5,715 nt of DNA from Paracoccaceae bacterium (lineage in GTDB: Bacteria; Pseudomonadota; Alphaproteobacteria; Rhodobacterales; Rhodobacteraceae), in assembly GCA_003564655.1 (NCBI GenBank), contig PXES01000176.1, forward strand, positions 1-5,715. The letters run 5' to 3'. Under the pieces are notes generated by a model. That model was not told where the DNA came from. It made no database searches and saw only the letters and a program-made list of their open reading frames with translations. Position numbers and translations under genes: made by a program. Below are positions 1 to 3,799 of this stretch, piece by piece (the first letter of the stretch is position 1; each line of letters starts with the position of its first letter).

Positions 1-911
1 ACCTCGCGCCCGCAGGCAGCCTGCAGCGCGGCCCGCTTCGCCTGGCGTTCTTCCGCATCCAGCGCGTCGATCTTGTTCAGCGCCACGATGCGCGGCTTGA
101 GCGCCACATCGGGCGAGTAGGCGTGCAACTCGTGATCTATGATCCGCCAGTCTTCGGCCACATCCTCCGAGGTGCCATCGACAAGCTGCAACAGCACCGC
201 GCAGCGCTCGACATGGCCGAGGAACTGATCGCCCAGGCCCCGCCCCTCGGACGCCCCCTCGATCAGCCCGGGAATATCGGCCATCACGAATTCGCGCCCG
301 TCAATGCCCACGACGCCCAGATTGGGGTGCAGCGTGGTGAAGGGATAATCCGCGATCTTGGGCCGCGCATTCGAGGTGGCGGCCAGAAAGGTGGACTTGC
401 CCGCATTGGGCAGCCCCGCAAGCCCCGCATCGGCGATCAGCTTCAGCCGCAGCCAGATCTCGCGCTCGACCCCCGGCTGGCCGGAATTGGCGCGGCGCGG
501 GGCCTGATTGGTGGCGCTCTTGAACTGCAGGTTGCCCCAGCCACCATTGCCGCCCTTGGCGAGCAGGACCTTCTGCCCCACCTCGGTCAGATCGGCGATG
601 ACAGTTTCCTGATCCGCGTCGAGGATCTCGGTGCCCACTGGAACGCGCAGCGTGACCGAGGCCCCATCCTTGCCGGTGCGCCCCTTGCCCATGCCGGGCT
701 GGCCGGACTTGGCGAAGAAATGCTGCTGGTAGCGGAAGTCGATCAGCGTGTTCAGCCCGTCCACCACTTCGGCCAAGACATCGCCACCGCGCCCGCCATC
801 GCCGCCATCGGGGCCACCGTATTCGATGAACTTCTCGCGCCGGAAGGACACGCAGCCCGACCCGCCGCCGCCCGAGCGGATCGTGACCTTCGCCAGATCG
901 AGGAATTTCAT
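1..911 (-). CDS. obgE: GTPase ObgE/CgtA, C-terminus cut by window edge
   Basis: Obg-family GTPase, known to bind the 50S subunit and act in late ribosome assembly and stress control in the cytoplasm. Only 303 codons are visible, open to the window edge; family members run to about 340 or more. The N-terminus starts MKFLDLAKVTIRSGGGGSG and carries the glycine-rich Obg fold (roughly residues 1-158, including GGPDGGDGGRGGDV). The G domain follows: G1 P-loop GLPNAGKST at 166-174, switch I TTLHPNLG at 192-199, G3 DIPGLIEGA at 212-220 and G4 NKID at 279-282. The G5 motif and the C-terminal tail are outside. The ATG at 911-909 has an AAAGGG ribosome site 7 bases upstream and gives the canonical N-terminus. 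No gene lies directly upstream on this strand, so a promoter within 912-1260 is expected. The often-linked rplU-rpmA genes are not upstream here. Family identity is certain. Confidence 0.97.
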   Translation of the reverse strand, partial: MKFLDLAKVTIRSGGGGSGCVSFRREKFIEYGGPDGGDGGRGGDVLAEVVDGLNTLIDFRYQQHFFAKSGQPGMGKGRTGKDGASVTLRVPVGTEILDADQETVIADLTEVGQKVLLAKGGNGGWGNLQFKSATNQAPRRANSGQPGVEREIWLRLKLIADAGLAGLPNAGKSTFLAATSNARPKIADYPFTTLHPNLGVVGIDGREFVMADIPGLIEGASEGRGLGDQFLGHVERCAVLLQLVDGTSEDVAEDWRIIDHELHAYSPDVALKPRIVALNKIDALDAEERQAKRAALQAACGRE

Positions 912-950
912 GCGCGCACCCTTTGCCACTCTCGGCCCCGCGCCTTAGCG

Positions 951-966
951 CAAGCCGCGCGGCTTG
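951..966. repeat. 16-bp perfect palindrome in the obgE leader
   Basis: CAAGCCGCGCGGCTTG reads identically on both strands. It sits about 40 bases upstream of the obgE start codon, so it would lie in the obgE 5' untranslated region or near its promoter. A dimeric repressor site or a small leader hairpin are both possible. The base composition is ordinary for this GC-rich genome, so chance cannot be excluded. Confidence 0.45.
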
Positions 967-994
967 GCCAGATGCAGCCTGTGCAGCAATGACC

Positions 995-1051
995 GGCGCG
1001 GCTTTCGGGCGTGTGGGGTGGGTGGGCGGGAACGCGCCCGAAAGCCGCGCC
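995..1051. repeat. 17-bp perfect inverted repeat with a G-quadruplex motif as its loop
   Basis: The arms are GGCGCGGCTTTCGGGCG (995-1011) and its exact reverse complement (1035-1051). Two further pairs and a wobble (1012-1014 with 1032-1034) can extend the stem in plus-strand RNA. The remaining loop, 1015-1031, contains GGGGTGGGTGGGCGGG: four G-runs of at least three bases separated by single bases, the arrangement known to give very stable quadruplexes. On the minus strand, which is the obgE mRNA sense, the loop is C-rich, so the quadruplex would form in the obgE template strand. No T-run follows the stem on either strand, so this is not a standard intrinsic terminator. Its start-codon-proximal end is about 84 bases from obgE. 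Confidence 0.85.
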
Positions 1052-1131
1052 CGCGCCCCGGATCGCCGGGAGGCGAGGACTGTGTGACGCGGGAAAGGAA
1101 ATCTTAACCCTCGCCATGCTATCAATACCCT

Positions 1132-1206
1132 TGCGCGCGCGGTCCAGGTCGCGCTGCGCGTCTTCCTCCCTGTCAGACTGGCTGCGCCCTCGGGCGCAGC
1201 TTTTTT
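1132..1206 (+). ncRNA. Candidate small RNA ending at an intrinsic terminator, anti-SD-like segment
   Basis: Inferred from layout, not from a recognised family. An extended -10-like element TGCTATCAAT (1117-1126) without a clear -35 box precedes about 75 bases that end in a strong intrinsic terminator. No protein gene in this direction needs that terminator. Before the terminator lies TTCCTCCCTG (1164-1172 and neighbouring bases), resembling the 16S anti-Shine-Dalgarno sequence, in a possible small hairpin closed by GTCT (1160-1163) and AGAC (1175-1178). The arrangement recalls the 'cuckoo'/CcsR RNAs of Rhodobacterales, which carry CCUCCUCCC in hairpin loops, but the exact motif and the duplicated loops are not present. 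The 5' end is approximate. Alternative: the terminator simply stops antisense or readthrough transcription from the obgE side. Confidence 0.35.
1181..1206 (+). terminator. Rho-independent terminator
   Basis: A 9-bp GC-rich stem, GCTGCGCCC (1181-1189) with GGGCGCAGC (1192-1200), closes on a two-base gap (in practice a CTCG tetraloop) and is followed directly by six T (1201-1206). On the minus strand the stem is not followed by a T-run, so it works in the plus direction only. No plus-strand protein gene precedes it in the window. Confidence 0.88.
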
Positions 1207-1235
1207 CTTGCTCCGCGCCCTGCTCCGGCAGGCTG

Positions 1236-1251
1236 TGTCAAGCCTTGTCAA
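1236..1251 (-). promoter_or_regulatory. Tandem TTGACA boxes, possible obgE promoter/operator
   Basis: Read on the minus strand, two exact TTGACA hexamers occur ten bases apart (1251-1246 and 1241-1236). The first lies within the palindrome CCTTGtCAAGG (1243-1253), flanked by CTGTG (1233-1237) and CACAG (1254-1258), so the site also has dyad symmetry. TTGACA is the -35 consensus, but neither copy has a good -10 box at 16-18 bases. Transcription from here would give obgE a leader of about 300 bases. A second, weaker minus-strand -35 candidate is TTGATA at 1125-1120. Confidence 0.25.
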
Positions 1252-1290
1252 GGCACAGATCGCCCGTAGAAAACCACAGGAAATTTACAG

Positions 1291-1319
1291 TTGACGGACC
1301 GGTTTTTTCTGCCTACGGT
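1291..1319 (+). promoter_or_regulatory. Sigma-70-type promoter candidate
   Basis: TTGACG (1291-1296) and TACGGT (1314-1319) are separated by 17 bases, with an AT-rich AAATTTACA segment just upstream of the -35 box. The -35 box matches consensus in five of six positions; the -10 box keeps the T, A and final T. The predicted start is near 1326, upstream of a short hairpin-linker-terminator unit, so this promoter would drive the candidate small RNA ending at about 1396 and, by readthrough, possibly the IalB-family gene. Confidence 0.5.
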
Positions 1320-1325
1320 CCCCTC

Positions 1326-1396
1326 AATTGGTCGGCCAGTCCGACAGGGAGTTACAAAAAACGATGAAATAAGGGCCGCGTGCGGCCCTTATTTTA
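1326..1396 (+). ncRNA. Candidate ~70-nt small RNA (promoter, hairpin, linker, terminator)
   Basis: The predicted transcript has typical bacterial small-RNA architecture. A 5' hairpin with GTCGG (1331-1335) and CCGAC (1341-1345) around a CCAGT loop is followed by a purine-rich single-stranded linker, AGGGAGTTACAAAAAACG (1346-1363), and a strong terminator hairpin with a U-rich tail. The linker could serve as seed or Hfq-contact region. It also contains an AGGGAG Shine-Dalgarno-like run 12 bases before ATGAAATAA (1364-1372), a two-codon open frame. I recognise no known family. Alternative: it is a leader or attenuator for the IalB-family gene 180 bases downstream. Ends are approximate and expression is not shown. 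Confidence 0.45.
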
Positions 1397-1397
1397 T
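1368..1397. terminator. Strong intrinsic terminator, possibly bidirectional
   Basis: AATAAGGGCCGC (1368-1379) pairs perfectly with GCGGCCCTTATT (1382-1393); with the innermost pair open this gives an 11-bp stem and a CGTG tetraloop. On the plus strand the 3' side runs CCCTTATTTTAT, a good U-rich tail. On the minus strand the 3' side runs CCTTATTTCATCG followed by TTTTTT, so it may also stop transcription toward obgE. Confidence 0.9.
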
Positions 1398-1433
1398 GGT
1401 TTTGGCGCGTCCTCTCCTGCCCGCCGGACTGCG

Positions 1434-1464
1434 CGTCCCGCAGCCCCCGGCGGGCTGCGGGACG
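1434..1464. repeat. 13-bp perfect hairpin without T-tract
   Basis: CGTCCCGCAGCCC (1434-1446) and its exact complement GGGCTGCGGGACG (1452-1464) flank a CCGGC loop. No T-run follows on either strand, which argues against an ordinary intrinsic terminator. It lies between the terminator at 1368-1397 and the probable IalB-gene promoter. It could be a dispersed palindromic repeat, a back-up transcription block or a protein site. Confidence 0.7.
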
Positions 1465-1513
1465 AGCCATATCACGGGGCGGTCAACAGGGCTCGGGCAG
1501 CCCGATTTTCCAC

Positions 1514-1542
1514 CTGACAGCCCCCGCCCCTCATGCTACCAC
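1514..1542 (+). promoter_or_regulatory. Probable promoter of the IalB-family gene
   Basis: CTGACA (1514-1519, five of six matches to TTGACA) and TACCAC (1537-1542) are 17 bases apart, with an extended -10 TG at 1534-1535. The string CATGCTACCA (1532-1541) closely resembles CATGCTATCA at 1115-1124, the -10-like element of the first candidate small RNA. Predicted transcription starts near 1549, leaving a leader of about 30 bases before the ATG at 1578. Confidence 0.4.
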
Positions 1543-1577
1543 CACGCCGAACCTAGTCGCGGATCAGAGGAACACTC

Positions 1578-2183
1578 ATGCAGGACACCAACAGATTTGC
1601 AGTCAGAGTGACAGCGCTCGCCGGTATCATCGCCCTGTTCGGGCTGGCCGCCAAGGCCCAGAGCGAGGACGCCGCCGACTCGCCCCTGACCGGCCTGTCG
1701 ACCGGCGAGATCATCGGCGAGGATGGCGACGGCGAAAGCTATGTCGGCAACACTCACGCCGATTGGGAGATGGTCTGCGTCCGCATCCCGGACGAGGAAG
1801 ACCCCTGCCAGATGTATCAGCTTCTGCGCGATGCCGAAGGCAATGCCACGGCCGAGATCTCGATGTTCCCGCTGCCGCCCGGACAGGACGCAGTGGCCGG
1901 GGCGACCATTCTCACCCCGCTCGAGACGCTCCTGACCGCGCAGCTTGTCATGCAGATCGATGGTGGCGCGGCCAAGCGCTATCCCTTCACCTTCTGCACC
2001 GCGATCGGCTGCATCGCCCGCGTGGGCTTCACCGCCGAAGAGGTTGACGCCTTCCGCGGCGGGGCCGAGGCCACCTGGACGCTGGTGCCCGTCGCCGCAC
2101 CCGACCAGACGGTCGAGTTGAGCATGTCGCTGATGGGCTTCACCGCCGCCTTCGAGGAAGCGCTCGCGCAACTCGACGAATAA
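1578..2183 (+). CDS. Invasion-associated locus B (IalB) family periplasmic protein
   Basis: A 201-residue secreted protein of the IalB family. In Bartonella the namesake is linked to erythrocyte invasion; in free-living Rhodobacterales the role is not established, so no virulence function is implied. A Sec signal peptide is clear: Arg6 and Arg10, a hydrophobic run at 11-25, and an AKA signal-peptidase site with predicted cleavage after Ala27. An acidic linker (29-56) precedes the IalB domain at about 58-198. That domain includes HADWEMVC, DPCQMYQ, FTFCTAIGC and a C-terminal SLMGFTAAFEEAL segment. Four cysteines (67, 77, 140, 145) could form two disulfides in the periplasm. The ATG is preceded by AGAGGA with 6 bases spacing. 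The gene has its own promoter candidate and a terminator 26 bases after the stop, so it is probably monocistronic. Family confidence is high. Confidence 0.9.
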   Translation: MQDTNRFAVRVTALAGIIALFGLAAKAQSEDAADSPLTGLSTGEIIGEDGDGESYVGNTHADWEMVCVRIPDEEDPCQMYQLLRDAEGNATAEISMFPLPPGQDAVAGATILTPLETLLTAQLVMQIDGGAAKRYPFTFCTAIGCIARVGFTAEEVDAFRGGAEATWTLVPVAAPDQTVELSMSLMGFTAAFEEALAQLDE

Positions 2184-2209
2184 GGCACACGCCAATTCCG
2201 TTTCCCGCA

Positions 2210-2237
2210 CCCGGCCCCTGACAGGGCCGGGTTTTTT
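2210..2237 (+). terminator. Intrinsic terminator after the IalB-family gene
   Basis: CCCGGCCC (2210-2217) pairs with GGGCCGGG (2224-2231) around a CTGACA loop, followed by six T (2232-2237). It lies 26 bases past the TAA stop and separates the IalB-family unit from the dehydrogenase gene, which must therefore start from a promoter in 2238-2290. That stretch shows no convincing -35/-10 pair (weak TTGGCG at 2252). Confidence 0.93.
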
Positions 2238-2305
2238 GATCCGCGCAGGCCTTGGCGCGGGGGCGCAATCGTGGTTGTTTGCCGCCGATAAGAGGAGTGC
2301 ACCCA

Positions 2306-3799
2306 ATGACCCATACCGACATGCTGACGCTGGCCGGGCTCGATCCCGCGCAGATCACCGGGGGCGACCTGCCCGTTCACAGCCCCATCGACGGGGCCGA
2401 AATCGCGCGCGTCACCCAGACCCGCCCGGACGAATTGCCCGCCATTCTCGACCGCGCCGAGGCCGCGTTTCAGGCCTGGCGGCAGGTCCCCGCGCCGTGC
2501 CGGGGCGAGCTTGTGCGCCTGCTGGGCGAGGAGTTGCGCGCGGGCAAGGACGCGCTCGGCGCCGTGGTGACGCTGGAAGCGGGCAAAATCACCTCGGAAG
2601 GTCTGGGCGAGGTGCAGGAGATGATCGACATCTGCGATTTCGCGGTTGGTCTGTCGCGCCAGCTTTACGGGCTGACCATCGCCTCGGAACGCCCCGGCCA
2701 CCGAATGATGGAGACATGGCACCCGCTGGGGCCGACGGCCGTGATCACCGCCTTCAACTTCCCCGTCGCGGTCTGGTCCTGGAACACGGCCCTTGCGCTT
2801 GTCTGCGGCAACCCGGTCATCTGGAAGCCGTCGGAGAAATCGCCGCTGACGGCGCTCGCGTCCATGGCCGCGTTGCAGCGCGCGCTCGACCGCTTCGGCG
2901 ACGCTCCCGAGGGGCTGGTGCAGTGCGTCATCGGCGGGGCCGAGCTGGGCGACGCGCTGGTCACAAGCCCGCGCGTACCGCTGGTCTCGGCCACCGGTTC
3001 CACCCGCATGGGACGGATCGTGGCGCCCAAGGTGGCCGAACGCTTCGGGCGCTCGATCCTCGAGCTTGGCGGCAACAATGCGATGATCGTGGCCCCCTCG
3101 GCCGATCTGGAGATGGCGGTGCGCGCCATCGTCTTCTCGGCGGTGGGCACAGCGGGGCAGCGCTGCACCTCGCTGCGCCGTCTGATCGTGCATGAGAGTA
3201 TTCGCGAAGGGCTGGTCGAGAAGCTGCGCGCGGCCTATGCCAGCCTGCCCGTGGGGGATCCGCGCGAAAGCGGCACGCTGGTGGGCCCGCTGATCGATGC
3301 GGCAGCGCGCGAGCGGATGCAGGCCGCGCTGGATACGGCGCGGGCCGAGGGCGGCACGGTCCATGGCGGCGAGGCGGTCGAGGCCGTGGCGGGCGGGGCC
3401 TATGTCAGCCCCGCGCTGGTCGAGATGCCCGCGCAGTCCGAGATCGTGCGCACCGAGACCTTCGCGCCGATTCTCTATGTCATGGGGTATGACACGCTCG
3501 ATCAGGCCATCGCGCTGCAAAACGGCGTGCCGCAAGGGCTGTCGGCCTGTATCTTCACCCGCGACCTGCGCGAGGCCGAGACCTTCGTCTCTGCCGTGGG
3601 CGCGGATTGCGGCATCATCAATGTCAATATCGGCCCCTCGGGCGCCGAGATCGGCGGCGCGTTCGGCGGCGAGAAGGAAACCGGCGGCGGGCGCGAAAGC
3701 GGGTCGGATGCGTGGAAGGGCTACATGCGCCGCGCCACCAACACGATCAACTATTCCGACGAACTGCCGCTGGCGCAGGGCGTCAAGTTTGACATCTGA
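2306..3799 (+). CDS. amaB: ALDH7/antiquitin-type dehydrogenase (aminoadipate semialdehyde / piperideine-6-carboxylate)
   Basis: A 497-residue cytosolic NAD(P)-dependent aldehyde dehydrogenase. The ALDH7 family oxidises 2-aminoadipate 6-semialdehyde, in equilibrium with piperideine-6-carboxylate, to 2-aminoadipate in lysine catabolism. Diagnostic stretches shared with human antiquitin include GEVQEMIDICDFAVGLSR (101-118), ITAFNFPVAVW, ELGGNN (253-258), VGTAGQRCT (280-288), TETFAPILYV, the SGAEIGGAFGGEK block and the GGGRESGSDAWK block (445-471), and the C-terminal LPLAQGVKF. The catalytic Cys is 287, the general base Glu253, the oxyanion Asn151 and the cofactor Lys174. Arg286 next to the nucleophile matches the antiquitin residue that anchors the substrate carboxylate. 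The ATG at 2306 has AGAGGAG 8 bases upstream; an upstream GTG at 2252 would add 18 unconserved residues with no ribosome site. The stop overlaps the next gene. Family is certain; exact substrate is inferred. Confidence 0.93.
   Translation: MTHTDMLTLAGLDPAQITGGDLPVHSPIDGAEIARVTQTRPDELPAILDRAEAAFQAWRQVPAPCRGELVRLLGEELRAGKDALGAVVTLEAGKITSEGLGEVQEMIDICDFAVGLSRQLYGLTIASERPGHRMMETWHPLGPTAVITAFNFPVAVWSWNTALALVCGNPVIWKPSEKSPLTALASMAALQRALDRFGDAPEGLVQCVIGGAELGDALVTSPRVPLVSATGSTRMGRIVAPKVAERFGRSILELGGNNAMIVAPSADLEMAVRAIVFSAVGTAGQRCTSLRRLIVHESIREGLVEKLRAAYASLPVGDPRESGTLVGPLIDAAARERMQAALDTARAEGGTVHGGEAVEAVAGGAYVSPALVEMPAQSEIVRTETFAPILYVMGYDTLDQAIALQNGVPQGLSACIFTRDLREAETFVSAVGADCGIINVNIGPSGAEIGGAFGGEKETGGGRESGSDAWKGYMRRATNTINYSDELPLAQGVKFDI
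3777..3791 (+). promoter_or_regulatory. Ribosome site and TTG start inside the dehydrogenase 3' end
   Basis: AGGG at 3777-3780, inside the last codons of the dehydrogenase, is 8 bases from TTG at 3789. No ATG or GTG in this frame lies between the dehydrogenase stop and the conserved GLWALTAP segment, so a TTG start or a start far inside the upstream gene is required. TTG is the economical choice. Confidence 0.55.

Larger units (their letters stand above)
912..1577. other. Gene-free regulatory region between obgE and ialB-like gene
   Basis: This stretch separates divergently transcribed genes. Its open frames have the low-complexity Arg/Ala/Pro composition of GC-rich shadow frames and no family resemblance, so I call no protein gene. 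It holds an unusual density of structured elements: a palindrome (951-966), a G-quadruplex hairpin (995-1051), two intrinsic terminators on the plus strand (1181-1206 and 1368-1397) each preceded by a short possible transcript, a TTGACA doublet on the minus strand (1236-1251), a 13-bp hairpin (1434-1464) and a probable promoter (1514-1542). The AT-rich patches around 1094-1130 and 1264-1310 stand out from the GC-rich surroundings and are where promoters would be expected. Confidence 0.8.

Noticed and set aside
908..1117. 69-codon minus-strand frame beginning upstream of obgE
   Set aside because: It would end overlapping the obgE start, but has no clear ribosome site and shows no protein-like composition; it spans the perfect hairpin and G-quadruplex loop.
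301..1251. 316-codon minus-strand frame across obgE and the intergenic region
   Set aside because: It overlaps ObgE in the wrong frame. The correct frame (911 to 1) contains all Obg G-motifs and simply runs off the window.
1264..1318. CCGTAG (1264-1269) and CTACGG (1313-1318) as an inverted repeat around the promoter
   Set aside because: Six-base arms separated by 43 bases with imperfect inner pairing are expected by chance at this length scale.
1489..1508. GGGCT-CGGGC-AGCCC hairpin followed by GATTTTC
   Set aside because: Only a 5-bp stem and a short, interrupted T-run; too weak to call a terminator, and it lies just before the probable promoter of the IalB-family gene.
1578..2183. IalB similarity read as a virulence (invasion) gene
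   Set aside because: The family is widespread in free-living Rhodobacterales and other alphaproteobacteria; nothing else in the window suggests host invasion.
1979..3535. Long 518-codon open frame on the minus strand opposite the dehydrogenase
   Set aside because: It lies antisense to a clearly real ALDH7 gene, its product is rich in Arg/Gly/His without family motifs, and long antisense frames are expected where third positions are nearly always G or C.
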